A stretch of 64,000 nucleotides of DNA from positions 4,960,001 through 5,024,000 of the forward strand of contig NZ_CP087196.1 in the NCBI RefSeq assembly GCF_024749285.1, given 5' to 3'. Source of the stretch: Pseudomonas sp. B21-015. Its GTDB lineage: Bacteria > Pseudomonadota > Gammaproteobacteria > Pseudomonadales > Pseudomonadaceae. Below are positions 35,928 through 44,894 of this stretch, piece after piece; the first letter of the stretch is position 1; the number at the start of each line of letters is the position of its first letter. The notes below the pieces were generated by a model, which had not been told where the DNA came from, did not search any database, and saw only the letters and a list, made by a program, of their open reading frames with translations. Position numbers and translations under genes: made by a program.

Positions 35928-36749
35928 TCGGCCGAGCGAGGAAGGTGTGTTCCCCGGCCCCTTACACACACTCGAGCTTTCAGCCGCCGAACGTAGATAT
36001 TGCGAGAACTCCTCAGCCGGTCTGTTGCGGAAATAGCTCCTGTGCATATCCAGCAAAAAAATAAGCTCGCTACTCGCGGCGATGCTGTAGCGCTTCGCGA
36101 TCCCGAAAAACTCAAAATGATTTATGGCACGTTCACGATCCACTTCAGACCACGTGTCTGGAGGAGTTGCTGCATAGCTGATTACATGAGGCTGGCTATG
36201 CGTGACTGATGCGCTAATCCACGTTTGATCAAAGAAGCAAGGCTGATCAAAATACGGGTGGATTAGCTGTTTATGAGCGTGTTCGATCAGCGGATTGCCC
36301 TTGTCGGTGTTGCAATCCCGGCATGCGGGAATGAGATTTTGAGGAAGCACTGCCAATTTGGGGTAGTTAGCTTTCGGAAGGTAATGATCTAGCGTACGTG
36401 GATGACCTATTCCCCCACAGGTTGGGCATTCATCCCCCGCCCCAACTAAAATCGAATCGTAAATGACGCGCCCTAGAGGGCGTCTCACCATGTAATACTC
36501 ATATAGTGCGACCAGTTCGCTCTTGCGAATATCACCGACCACAATCGGATCTTCGCCTTTCGCCACGACGAGAGGAGGAAGTTCCCAGGTTGCCCCGGCG
36601 GCGGCCCGCTCGACGAAGTCGATGGCCGTGTCTCGTATATCGTTCACACCCGCCATCATCCGGGTTCGTTCTGGCTCGTCGAGGATTGCCGATACGCAGG
36701 TAGCGTAAGAGTATTCTGGAGCGTATTCCGGACAAGGTAGCCGCTTCAT
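35925..36749 (-). CDS. ptuB: HNH endonuclease, Septu PtuB-like
   Basis: A 274-residue nuclease. The HNH/zinc core is CPTCGGIGHPRTLDHYLPKA with LIPACRDCNTDKGNP following (Cys108/Cys111, Asp121-His122, Cys143/Cys146 and the terminal Asn). It starts inside the last bases of the ATPase gene (ATGA overlap), so the two are coupled. ATPase plus HNH in this order is the Septu type I anti-phage arrangement. The stop codon lies in the end of the IS66 element, and the last residues (KGPGNTPSSLGR) look foreign, so the C-terminus may have been altered by the insertion. Confidence 0.8.
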   Translation of the reverse strand: MKRLPCPEYAPEYSYATCVSAILDEPERTRMMAGVNDIRDTAIDFVERAAAGATWELPPLVVAKGEDPIVVGDIRKSELVALYEYYMVRRPLGRVIYDSILVGAGDECPTCGGIGHPRTLDHYLPKANYPKLAVLPQNLIPACRDCNTDKGNPLIEHAHKQLIHPYFDQPCFFDQTWISASVTHSQPHVISYAATPPDTWSEVDRERAINHFEFFGIAKRYSIAASSELIFLLDMHRSYFRNRPAEEFSQYLRSAAESSSVCKGPGNTPSSLGR

Positions 36750-38284
36750 GACTTGGCCCCGTTGTCTCGGTCGGCAATAAGTGCCCGGAGTATCGCCTGA
36801 GCCTCAAAGCCCAACTGTCGGTTGAATTCTAGGAAGATTTGGTCAAAGTCCTTACCTTGATCCACCGCTGCAGCCAACAGGGTGTGAAAGCCAGACGATG
36901 TCACTTCCAGTCCGAAGACCTCTCGCGTCAATATCCCTACATTCTCACCAAAGGTTTCGACAGATGGGCGATGGGCTGCTGCTACGAGATGTGAGCGGTT
37001 AATCTTCCACACGCACGATGAGGGGATCTCCTGGAGAACAACAGGTGAGTGAGTTGCGATGATCGCCACACCGTTGCGTTCCAAGAGCAATTCGCTCAAA
37101 GCTCTAATGAAAGCGGACAAAAGTGGCGGATGGAGGTGACTCTCCGGCTCGTCCAGAAGCACAAGCGTCTTCTCTTCGACTCGCTCAACCAGCTTTGTAA
37201 TTGTCAGCAAGACGATAGAGTGCCCGGAGCTTAAATTTGAAAAAAGATACTCGGAAGTAGCAATAAACTCCTCACCGCTTAACGACAAAAGCCCCAGAAA
37301 CCCCATGCCTGCAAAGTTTTCATCAGACTGCAACGTTTCAATGGCCCGCTTCCAGCGATTTCGCTTGTAGGCATCTTTGAGGCAAGCCCTTAAGCCGGCG
37401 AGAAACTCAGCTTTCAGAGCGTCACGTCGCTTCAGGTCATGCCCGTCCGTGGCTTTCGCCTTTAGCCCAATGTAGTAAAAACAAGTGCCCAGTGCCGGAT
37501 CAGGCTGTTCAGGTGGTGGGTCGAATGGATCGAATGCGCTGAAAGAAACAAGCACAACGCTGCTGAAAAAATCCTGACCAATCGGTGTTTTTCCTCCGCC
37601 CCAAGGGTTAACCCGGAAAATAGCATCCAGTCCAGCGTGCCCACTACTGATAGCGTTTATCATGCCATTCAAAATGGTGGTTTTTCCGATACCATTGCGT
37701 CCAATCAAGGCATGTACATTGGTCAATGGTGTAGAGCCAGCGGTAACCTGAAAATCGAGTTCGATGCCCGCAGTAGCACTATCACTTTGTTTAACAAACG
37801 TGAAGGAGTAGTCCGTACGAACAGCCCCTCCCTGAAGCACACGGACAAACTGCTCTTTAACGCTGCTAAGACTTACATCACGTAGTAAAGACGTCGAAAA
37901 AACAGGCTCACCTGTGATTTTCTCAACAAGCTCAGGGTTGGCAACGATGTCCCTCAAACCTGCCAAATAAGCATATTTGAAGGGGGGTGACGGAATTTGG
38001 GCGATTTTGGTGTAATACTCGACATTGTTACCGAGAGAGAAAAAATCATCTGGTAACTCTGTGAAGTGCGCGGGAAGTTTTGAGTACGTGGAGGTAGAGG
38101 TATCCTGCCCCTTGAATCCGATTTTTAGATTTTCAAGCTCATAACGTACGCCTTCCTCGTCGAAGGCTACAGCGTAAAACATGGTGACGAAGCTGAAGTC
38201 GTTCCATCGATCCATTTTCAGGTAGGTTGCATTCTTTGCTCGATCAGGGAATTTCGTATCCCTACCAATCACATAAAAATCCAT
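36746..38284 (-). CDS. ptuA: AAA/ABC-type ATPase, Septu PtuA-like
   Basis: A 512-residue ATPase. Walker A GRNGIGKTT is at about residues 195-203, a long helical and variable part follows, the ABC-signature-like SLSGEEF is near residue 335, and Walker B with the tail KTLVLLDEPESHLHPPLLSA lies near 375-395. The D-E-P-E-S-H-L-H-P ending is shared by PtuA, OLD-like and RecF-like defence ATPases. PtuA binds PtuB and senses nucleotide depletion in studied systems. It is first in the two-gene operon with the HNH nuclease. Confidence 0.82.
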   Translation of the reverse strand: MDFYVIGRDTKFPDRAKNATYLKMDRWNDFSFVTMFYAVAFDEEGVRYELENLKIGFKGQDTSTSTYSKLPAHFTELPDDFFSLGNNVEYYTKIAQIPSPPFKYAYLAGLRDIVANPELVEKITGEPVFSTSLLRDVSLSSVKEQFVRVLQGGAVRTDYSFTFVKQSDSATAGIELDFQVTAGSTPLTNVHALIGRNGIGKTTILNGMINAISSGHAGLDAIFRVNPWGGGKTPIGQDFFSSVVLVSFSAFDPFDPPPEQPDPALGTCFYYIGLKAKATDGHDLKRRDALKAEFLAGLRACLKDAYKRNRWKRAIETLQSDENFAGMGFLGLLSLSGEEFIATSEYLFSNLSSGHSIVLLTITKLVERVEEKTLVLLDEPESHLHPPLLSAFIRALSELLLERNGVAIIATHSPVVLQEIPSSCVWKINRSHLVAAAHRPSVETFGENVGILTREVFGLEVTSSGFHTLLAAAVDQGKDFDQIFLEFNRQLGFEAQAILRALIADRDNGAKS

Positions 38285-38636
38285 TTCGCCTGGTCTCCTT
38301 TAGGCTAGGTGACCCCCGCCCCCCCTGAGGTAGTGGGTTCACATTATTCATGCTTGCCTCGCAGCACGTTCTTGGTACCCCTACCGCAGAAGCTGCCCTC
38401 AAAAACTGGCGTCTCGCTGGATCCCTCACGGCCCTCTATTCTGATACCGGGACTGCGTGAAAAACCTCAGTTACGTCGATCTAAACCGACACCCTACGTA
38501 TGCAGGCGGCTCCACGTCAAAAAGAAAGGCTAACGCCGTCGGTTCGCATCCGCTTGCGTGAGTTCGCGGTTCCGTGCCTTTACGAGGGCCCTCGAATACA
38601 CGATGATAGCGTTTTGACTACCAGCTTGGGTTCATC
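38285..38636. other. Divergent intergenic region between the Septu-like and ABC-3C-like operons
   Basis: About 350 bases with no supported gene. It includes a C-run (CCCCCGCCCCCCC near 38312-38326) and several GC-rich words. Promoters of both operons must lie here, but no -35/-10 pair or perfect palindrome stood out. A small structured RNA is possible but not supported. Confidence 0.45.
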
Positions 38637-38930
38637 ATGGACGAATTTTGGAAAAGCGCTGTCAAGTATTGCGGCAGTGCGGCGCTAGCTGGCCTGTTGG
38701 GGTACACGGTTTATCCGCAAATCATCTCCTCGCCTTACCTCAAGAATCTGACGCATACCGAACTGTTCGCTCTGATGTGCCTCCTGGTGGTTGTGACCTT
38801 CGCATTATGCGTAGCATTGATTAATGCCGGTACAAAAGGACGCTCTGGAAGCAATACCGTGAACATCAAGGGTTCCACAGTTCATGGTTCAGTGCGGGCG
38901 GGCAACGACACAAACAACTCGCCCAAATGA
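38637..38930 (+). CDS. Small two-segment membrane protein of the ABC-3C-like operon
   Basis: A 97-residue protein with two hydrophobic stretches (YCGSAALAGLLGYTVYP and FALMCLLVVVTFALCVALI) and a C-terminal tail NTVNIKGSTVHGSVRAGNDT. That tail matches the N-terminal tail of the next protein (SIWGSNIQGGVRVGDDTN). It overlaps the next gene by four bases. A membrane protein at the head of an ATPase operon would fit a pore-type effector in an abortive defence system; this is inference. Confidence 0.7.
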   Translation: MDEFWKSAVKYCGSAALAGLLGYTVYPQIISSPYLKNLTHTELFALMCLLVVVTFALCVALINAGTKGRSGSNTVNIKGSTVHGSVRAGNDTNNSPK

Positions 38931-39499
38931 ATAAAGCAAGCATTTGGGGCTCAAACATCCAGGGCGGCGTGCGTGTGGGTGATGACACCAACTACGTCAT
39001 CAACCTACCCCCTGCAGATCCGACTGCAATTACTCGCGCACTTGCAAGAATCCAAGAGTTGAGTGAGCACGATGAAGATTTCATGTATTTCATCGAACGT
39101 CTGGATTTTTTTACCAACCAGAAAACTCAGTCTCCGATGATCGGTCTGGAGCAAAAACTCAAAAACGGGGGGCGTGAGGATTTGCTAGAGGTAGCAATCG
39201 AGCGCAAAGATGCCTTTGCGAAGAGATTAATGAAGTCCCAGCTCAATCGAAGACGACAGGCTATCTTTCTCTACATTCTCCAAAAAATTAGTTTTGGCTT
39301 CGAAGAATCCATTCGACCGCTAATAAAACAAGGTGTCCCGAATGATGTTATCGATGGGGTAATCCTCAACGGAATTGTCGACACCATTTACCGGGAGGTT
39401 ATGGCGGAAGACTTCACAATAGATCAGTACATGATTTCAGGGATGTTATATTTTCTCACTGGGAAGTGCCACTTGATCTGGGAGAAGCCAAAATGCTGA
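38927..39499 (+). CDS. ABC-3C-like component sharing a GxxxGxVRxGDDTN motif
   Basis: A 190-residue, mostly helical protein. Its N-terminal 20 residues repeat the motif at the end of the upstream membrane protein: glycine, serine, a hydrophobic residue, glycine, V-R, then G-D-D-T-N. The remainder (FMYFIERLDFFTNQKTQSPM; QAIFLYILQKISFGFEESIR) resembles the C-terminal domains that carry effectors in ABC-three-component systems. It overlaps the following gene by seven bases. Family membership is by layout, not by a diagnostic residue. Confidence 0.6.
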   Translation: MNKASIWGSNIQGGVRVGDDTNYVINLPPADPTAITRALARIQELSEHDEDFMYFIERLDFFTNQKTQSPMIGLEQKLKNGGREDLLEVAIERKDAFAKRLMKSQLNRRRQAIFLYILQKISFGFEESIRPLIKQGVPNDVIDGVILNGIVDTIYREVMAEDFTIDQYMISGMLYFLTGKCHLIWEKPKC

Positions 39500-39999
39500 T
39501 GTATCACCCAGCCTTCGATGCAAACCACTGTCTTTACAGAATAGTATCAATTCTCAATGCGACTGGTAGCACGCCAATTAGTTGGCCCCTGTTTCGCGTG
39601 CTTGATTTTTATTATTTGTTCCCTAGCCAGCTTAAGGCGATAAAACCGTGGCCCAGGGAAATCGGCAAGTACAAATCAAAAACCGCTAACATTCAAGATC
39701 AGTTTGAAGATTTGACAAATCCCGCTCGCACATTCTTTGACCTCCAAAGTTTCCAAAAGGCAGCAACACTCGAGCTTATTGCGAAAGGTTGTTTATCGAA
39801 ATCCGAATTCGATAAAGGCATCATGCAGTTAGAGCCAGACGCTTTGCCGCCCGGTTATATTGCACTCCTTGAAACCGATGAGTTTTTGAGGAGCGACGCA
39901 TTCATAGTCATTACAAAAGGTCTGCCAGAAGCACCTTTTTACGGATCGAACGGACTCAAATCTCGCTCCGGCCTAATGGAATTTATTTATGACATCTAA
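39493..39999 (+). CDS. ABC-3C middle-component-like protein
   Basis: A 168-residue protein from the ATG at 39493, which overlaps the preceding stop; an earlier frame start at 39466 has no support. It begins MLMYHPAFDANHCLYRIVSI and continues LFRVLDFYYLFPSQLKAIKP, the pattern of the middle component in ABC-3C systems (a small winged-helix-like partner of the ATPase). It overlaps the ATPase gene by 11 bases, so the four genes are translated as a unit. Confidence 0.65.
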   Translation: MLMYHPAFDANHCLYRIVSILNATGSTPISWPLFRVLDFYYLFPSQLKAIKPWPREIGKYKSKTANIQDQFEDLTNPARTFFDLQSFQKAATLELIAKGCLSKSEFDKGIMQLEPDALPPGYIALLETDEFLRSDAFIVITKGLPEAPFYGSNGLKSRSGLMEFIYDI

Positions 40000-41902
40000 G
40001 CCTTCAACATTATTTGTGAACCGATTCATAATTACCAGGTCGGGGAAGGCGGTGTATGACGCAGTGTTCCACAAGGGCGTCAATATAATCCGAGGTGCTA
40101 ACAGTGTCGGAAAGTCAACAATCATGGACTTTCTATTTAGCTGCCTCGGTGGGGATATAGCCGAAGATCGGTGGAATGAAGAAGCACAAACCTGTGATGG
40201 AGTTTTTGCTGAAATTGAGATTAACGGTCACGTGATGACCATACACAGGACGGTAGAGCCTGGAAAGAAGCCACCCATGAGCTTTTTCGGAGGGTCATAC
40301 AATGAACTCCGCGAAGCAGGAACGTCAGCCGTGTGGCAAAAATATGGTTTGATTCGAACCGACGAAAAATTGAGCTTTTCTCAACAAATCTTTGAGTTAC
40401 TAGATTGGCCTCACGACCAAACTGATGACTTTGCCAACTTGACTATTCATCAGGTCTTGCGACTGATTTATGTCGACCAAGGCACCGCAGTAAACAAGAT
40501 CTTGAGAGCTGAGCACACTACCTTCGACAAGCCTAGCATGCGCCAGGCGATAGGTGACTTCCTACTCGGCCTTGATGATCTCGGGATTTATTCGCTGAAG
40601 CAAAAGCTCGCAAAAGCCGAATCAGAATTCGCCAAAATTGATGGGCAATTAGACTCAATCTACAGATACGTATCGCCATCCGAAGGCACCTTGCGTGAGA
40701 CCTCACTCAATACTGCCATCAAGAATTCCAATATCGAACTACAGGAGCTTCTTGCGGAACGCGAGCGCCTGATTGTCCAACCTGAAGAGACCTCTGACGC
40801 GGCGCTTAATGTAGAGGCGGAGAAGGCAGCCAAAGCCATTGGTGAGCTCTCTAAGGAGATCGACATTCGAACTGCTAAGCAGGCGGAGATGGTGAATGAA
40901 ATTGTAGAATCCGAACTTTTTATTTCGGCAATAGACTCAAGAATCAAATCCCTTAAAGAGTCGAAGACTGCCTATGACTTTTTTGGCGAAGTAAGATTTA
41001 AGTTTTGCCCAAGCTGTCTTTCCGCCATTACCAATCATGAGAGAGATCAGTGCCACCTGTGCAAAACCGAGATCGATACAAACTCTAGAGAGGCTTCTTA
41101 TTTAGCAGCCTTGAATGAGCTGATTTTTCAAAAAAAGGAAAGCACTCAAGTATTACTTGAAATGAGGACGAAGTTTAGTGAGCACTCCCATTATCTGGAA
41201 TCTAACCAGCTTGCACTTCAAGCTTTAAGGGCCAAGCATGTCACGACTTTACGTATAAGCTCCGACCGGACTCTGCAACTTAACGAGGTCTCTGCAAAAA
41301 TCGGAAGCGTAGAGGAGCGGATTAAAAATTACGAAACCAAAGCCAAGCTGGTTGCTGCGATAGAGGGTCTCATCGAGAAGAAACGGGTTCTTAATGAGTC
41401 CATTCTAAATCTGGCAGAAGACATCAAGATTAAGAGAGGTCAAACTAGCACGCGCAGAGAAACTGTTGAAAGCCGCATTTCTGAAAAGACAGTCGAATTG
41501 CTGAAGCAAGATGGTGGTTTCGAGCCGGCCTTCAATGATGCCGAAGTGGTGATGTTCGATTTCGGCAAAGATTTTATGCTTGTTGATGGCCGTTCAAAAT
41601 TCTCCGCAAGTTCGGAAACGATCCTTAAGAATAGCTTTCATCTTGCGATTCTACTGGAGTCGTTGGAAGATCAGACGATGCGTTACCCTAGGCTTTTGTT
41701 GCTGGACAACACAGAAGACAAGGGAATGAACTCCGACCGCAGTCAAAATTTTCAGCGAGTCTTGGTAGAGTCCCTATCGCATCATAATTCCACGCCTTTT
41801 CAGGTCATCATGACTACCTCCATGGTTGACCCAGTGCTAGATAAAACTGCACTTTGCGTAGGGCCGCATTATGCAAAAGGGATGCACACGCTAAATCTTT
41901 AG
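39989..41902 (+). CDS. SMC/Rad50-like ATPase of an ABC-3C-type system
   Basis: A 637-residue ATPase. Walker A GANSVGKSTIMDF is at about residues 38-50. Two coiled-coil arms flank a zinc-hook-like module CPSCLSAITNHERDQCHLC near residues 340-362. The distal half has Walker B RLLLLDNTEDKGMN near 570, where the usual D-E is D-N, as in several ABC-3C ATPases. Last gene of the operon with the membrane protein and two small partners. Such ATPases couple sensing to an effector in predicted immune systems. Confidence 0.78.
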   Translation: MTSKPSTLFVNRFIITRSGKAVYDAVFHKGVNIIRGANSVGKSTIMDFLFSCLGGDIAEDRWNEEAQTCDGVFAEIEINGHVMTIHRTVEPGKKPPMSFFGGSYNELREAGTSAVWQKYGLIRTDEKLSFSQQIFELLDWPHDQTDDFANLTIHQVLRLIYVDQGTAVNKILRAEHTTFDKPSMRQAIGDFLLGLDDLGIYSLKQKLAKAESEFAKIDGQLDSIYRYVSPSEGTLRETSLNTAIKNSNIELQELLAERERLIVQPEETSDAALNVEAEKAAKAIGELSKEIDIRTAKQAEMVNEIVESELFISAIDSRIKSLKESKTAYDFFGEVRFKFCPSCLSAITNHERDQCHLCKTEIDTNSREASYLAALNELIFQKKESTQVLLEMRTKFSEHSHYLESNQLALQALRAKHVTTLRISSDRTLQLNEVSAKIGSVEERIKNYETKAKLVAAIEGLIEKKRVLNESILNLAEDIKIKRGQTSTRRETVESRISEKTVELLKQDGGFEPAFNDAEVVMFDFGKDFMLVDGRSKFSASSETILKNSFHLAILLESLEDQTMRYPRLLLLDNTEDKGMNSDRSQNFQRVLVESLSHHNSTPFQVIMTTSMVDPVLDKTALCVGPHYAKGMHTLNL

Positions 41903-41923
41903 CCAACCTGCTGCGCCCTACGA

Positions 41924-41945
41924 CGCCCAGTGTTCAATCTGGGCG
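41924..41945. terminator. Possible hairpin between convergent genes
   Basis: CGCCCAG and CTGGGCG form a perfect 7-bp stem around TGTTCAAT, just after the ATPase stop and before the end of the leftward pentapeptide gene. No T-run follows, so termination is uncertain. Confidence 0.4.
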
Positions 41946-41979
41946 CGTGAGCGGGGCACCAGAAACCAGAAGTTACGAT

Positions 41980-42807
41980 TTAGACCTCATCGTCTGGCAG
42001 CCATGGGATAACACCCTTCGGGCCAACGTCCCAATTGTGGTAAAGAATTTCGCCGCTCACGAACGCCCCCTTGGCCCCGGTAAATATGCACTGGTTGATA
42101 TTTGCATTGCGTAGATCGGCCCCGTCGAGTTTAGCCCCCAAAAAGCAGGCACCTCGAAGATATGCACCCCGAAGATCAACACCTCTCAAATCTGCTTGGC
42201 TGAAGTCAGTCTCCCAGCCGTAGGCTCCTGGTTGAACTACAGGATCTGCGGAAATAGAGTAAAACTTCGCATTGCTGAAATTCGAGTGACTCGCCTTCTG
42301 AACATCTTGAAACCAGTGATAGTGCACTAGGCTCCCGGGCGCCTGAAGATAGCTGAAATCAGGGACTTTCTTGCGCTTGAGAACGAGCCCAATTCTGCTG
42401 AATAGCAACGAGCTGAAATGGAATCCACTGAAATCCACTCCCCGTTTGTCCGCAGCTACTGCAAGAGGAACCTGGTCACGAAGGCATTCAACAAGCGCTT
42501 CAAACTGCAGTAAAAATCGGGCTCTACGAAATTCGCCTTCATAGGGCTGCCGCCAAAAACCTTGAGAAAAACAATGAGCGGCATATCGCGAAATCATCCG
42601 ATCTCTAGCGACAATTTTTTTGTATGTCACACCGTATTCTTTAGCAAGAATACGAAGACAGATGTCTCTGTTGGCAGGGCCCGAACTGATTAACTGAGCG
42701 CGAATTGCTCTGTCTAATGCAGAGCGACTGCCACTGCGTAGCTCATGAAGCAGGACAGTAGCATCTGACTTGAAAGCAGCAAGCGAAGGAGTATCAGGGA
42801 AGTTCAT
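41980..42807 (-). CDS. Pentapeptide-repeat protein
   Basis: A 275-residue protein. The C-terminal third has a run of A(D/N)LxX repeats: FSQADLRGVDLRGAYLRGAC, then LDGADLRNANINQCIF, enough for about two coils of a right-handed beta helix. The N-terminal 170 residues are helical and unrecognised (LLHELRSGSRSALDRAIRAQ). The repeat block is short compared with Qnr or McbG, so gyrase protection is not implied. It stands alone between defence-like operons. Confidence 0.82.
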   Translation of the reverse strand: MNFPDTPSLAAFKSDATVLLHELRSGSRSALDRAIRAQLISSGPANRDICLRILAKEYGVTYKKIVARDRMISRYAAHCFSQGFWRQPYEGEFRRARFLLQFEALVECLRDQVPLAVAADKRGVDFSGFHFSSLLFSRIGLVLKRKKVPDFSYLQAPGSLVHYHWFQDVQKASHSNFSNAKFYSISADPVVQPGAYGWETDFSQADLRGVDLRGAYLRGACFLGAKLDGADLRNANINQCIFTGAKGAFVSGEILYHNWDVGPKGVIPWLPDDEV

Positions 42808-43106
42808 AGCCTAGCCTCTCACGGTCAACGCTAAGCCCTAGTATCAGCTGACCATTCAAGGTGGCAGGAGAGGAAGTTGAAACGACGGTGCAGAGGCTTT
42901 TCCAAGCTAGGGCTGAACGCCACCGTCAATGGCGCAGACACATCTTGGAAAAAAAGCGAGTCGCCGTCAAGCCTCGCATCCCCCTCAAAGTTTGGGCGAG
43001 CTACAAGACTGCCCCCCTTGCGTAGTCGAAATTCCATGGGCGTTTTCACAACAAAAACCGACTATGATGTCTCGGTGCATTGCCTAACAGGACGTCAAAA
43101 AAGCAC

Positions 43107-44237
43107 ATGAATCTCCAGGCCCTTGGCAACAAGCTTGAACGCTACCGTATTCAGCTTCAGCGATCCGTTGACGAAGTCGCAGCGTTCACTGCTATCAACG
43201 TTGAACGCCTTAGTAGTATCGAGAAAGGTGAGTTGGAACCTACCGGAGACGAGGTGCTCATCCTCGCAGACTACTATCGATGCGATTTCAAATTCTTCAT
43301 CTCGAACGAACAAGTCGCTCCGTTCGAACAAACTGAAACGCTCTACCGGGCGCATGGCCGGGAGTTCTCGAAGGAGGATCGCTCTGCCATTCAAGAGTTT
43401 CTGTACCTCTGCGAAACCGAAGAATTTTTAACCCAAGAGCTCCGTGGTGCTGCCAGCACCTTTGCATACACTCCGCAAGGCAGCTATTTCATTGGTCACG
43501 CAGAAGGCGCGGCAAGGGCGTTTCGCCAGCAGATGGGTCATACCGACAGAGAGGTTCCCCGCGACATCTACTCCGAGTTTCGCTCAGTAGGCGTGCATGT
43601 TTTCAGGCGAAAGCTGGCCAACTCCAAAATCTCAGGCCTCTTCGTGATGCACCCTGTCGCGGGTAAATGCATTTTGGTCAACTACACCGAGGACGTTTAC
43701 CGACAGCGGTTCAGTGCAGCACACGAGATGGCCCACTGTATTTTTGATAGTGACCAAGGGGCCAGCATGACTATGCCGGGGGACAAGGATATGAGGGAGG
43801 TACGGGCAAACAGGTTCGCCTCCTGCTACCTGATGCCTCCCGAAACGATTCGCTTGCTTCCCGCCCCAGCTACCTGGTCTGAAGGAGATGCCCAAGATTG
43901 GGCAAACAAGTTCCGAGTGAGTTGTGACGCGCTGGGAATCGCTTTGAAGGCTGCAAAGCACGCTGACCTTGAAACCAGTCGACGTATCCGGGGATACCGG
44001 GTCACTCGGCAAGCCAAGATAGACCCCGAACTTCCAGAGAGCCTCACCGCCCAACAGCGATCCAGGAAAGCGGCGTTACTCGAACGAGGACTGTCCGATC
44101 ACTACGTGAGGCTATGCCTAGATGCGCACAGCCAAGGCATCATAAGCCTCGGCAGGCTAGCCGAAGCTCTCCTTTGCAGCTACGGCGAACTAGCGGCACT
44201 TGCTTCTCTATATGGAAGGACAATACATGGCTATTGA
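43107..44237 (+). CDS. XRE-family HTH plus ImmA/IrrE metallopeptidase
   Basis: A 376-residue two-domain protein from the ATG at 43107. Residues 5-60 are an XRE-type helix-turn-helix (LERYRIQLQRSVDEVAAFTA, then VERLSSIEKGELEP). The ImmA/IrrE domain follows with AAHEMAHCIFD at about residues 203-213 (HExxH zinc motif) and EVRANRFASCYLMP downstream, the third-ligand region. In phages and ICEs ImmA cleaves a repressor; here repressor-like and protease-like domains are fused, as in many toxin-antitoxin and stress regulators. It overlaps the PIN gene by 11 bases, giving a translationally coupled operon with a probable toxin. Confidence 0.85.
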   Translation: MNLQALGNKLERYRIQLQRSVDEVAAFTAINVERLSSIEKGELEPTGDEVLILADYYRCDFKFFISNEQVAPFEQTETLYRAHGREFSKEDRSAIQEFLYLCETEEFLTQELRGAASTFAYTPQGSYFIGHAEGAARAFRQQMGHTDREVPRDIYSEFRSVGVHVFRRKLANSKISGLFVMHPVAGKCILVNYTEDVYRQRFSAAHEMAHCIFDSDQGASMTMPGDKDMREVRANRFASCYLMPPETIRLLPAPATWSEGDAQDWANKFRVSCDALGIALKAAKHADLETSRRIRGYRVTRQAKIDPELPESLTAQQRSRKAALLERGLSDHYVRLCLDAHSQGIISLGRLAEALLCSYGELAALASLYGRTIHGY

Positions 44238-44835
44238 TCCATCGAAATTCCACAAGATCAATGTTGCCGACACCTGTTCGGTTTGGAACATTTTGTCTTC
44301 GCGCCGGCTGTATGCTGCGACTCAAGAGGCAAGCTGTGAGTTTTGCATGACGGGGTTTGTCCTATACGAATGCTTGGTCAAGCCTCGCACCTCCCCTACT
44401 GTAGCCGACCTAGAATTGAGGGAGCGCCTCAAGCAAGAGCAATCCAGGGGTAAATTTGCGTCGCACTCCTGCAGCATTGACGATCTCCAGGCCATTGCAA
44501 ACCTTGAAAGCCGAAAAAAACTGGGTAAGGGCGAGCTCTCGTCAATCGCATTCGCAAGCAGAATTCGTCAAGCGTTCATCACCGATGATCGCAAAGCCAG
44601 AGCACTCTCAGAAAGCGTTGCTCAAGCGATAACACAGACAACTCCTCACATGCATTCTTGGCTCATTTTCACCAATGTTCTGACAGATGCAGATCACTAT
44701 GTGGTTCTATCTCAACACATAGAGATGGGAGGTTCTCTAGCTACCCATCTAGTGACAGCCTATGGCATGGCGCTACAGTGTCGGCTAAATCTGCATGCCG
44801 CCAACAGGGCTACTGACGCTGACGCGGGGCATTGA
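44227..44835 (+). CDS. PIN-like domain protein
   Basis: A 202-residue protein; AAGGA six bases before the ATG at 44227 sets the start. The PIN acidic residues are visible: INVADTCSVWNIL near residue 12, ECLVKPRTSP in the region of the second acid, LGKGELSSIAFASR with Glu near residue 102, and AFITDDRKARAL near residue 120. PIN domains are Mg-dependent ribonucleases, often toxins. It is sandwiched between XRE-ImmA and an unknown protein in one operon, which suggests that the XRE-ImmA protein is its regulator or antitoxin. Confidence 0.75.
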   Translation: MAIDPSKFHKINVADTCSVWNILSSRRLYAATQEASCEFCMTGFVLYECLVKPRTSPTVADLELRERLKQEQSRGKFASHSCSIDDLQAIANLESRKKLGKGELSSIAFASRIRQAFITDDRKARALSESVAQAITQTTPHMHSWLIFTNVLTDADHYVVLSQHIEMGGSLATHLVTAYGMALQCRLNLHAANRATDADAGH

Positions 44836-44894
44836 GAAGGCACGCAGGCCGCAGTGATGGACGCACCGCGAACGCTCGTCTAGGACTCGCCCCC

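Noticed and set aside
38285..38636. Retron ncRNA next to the ATPase-HNH genes
   Set aside because: No reverse transcriptase gene lies in the neighbourhood and no paired a1/a2 inverted repeats were seen.
42831..43049. A 72-residue leftward frame just upstream of the pentapeptide gene
   Set aside because: It has a GTG start without ribosome-binding site and no recognisable features; it could be coding, but the evidence is too weak.
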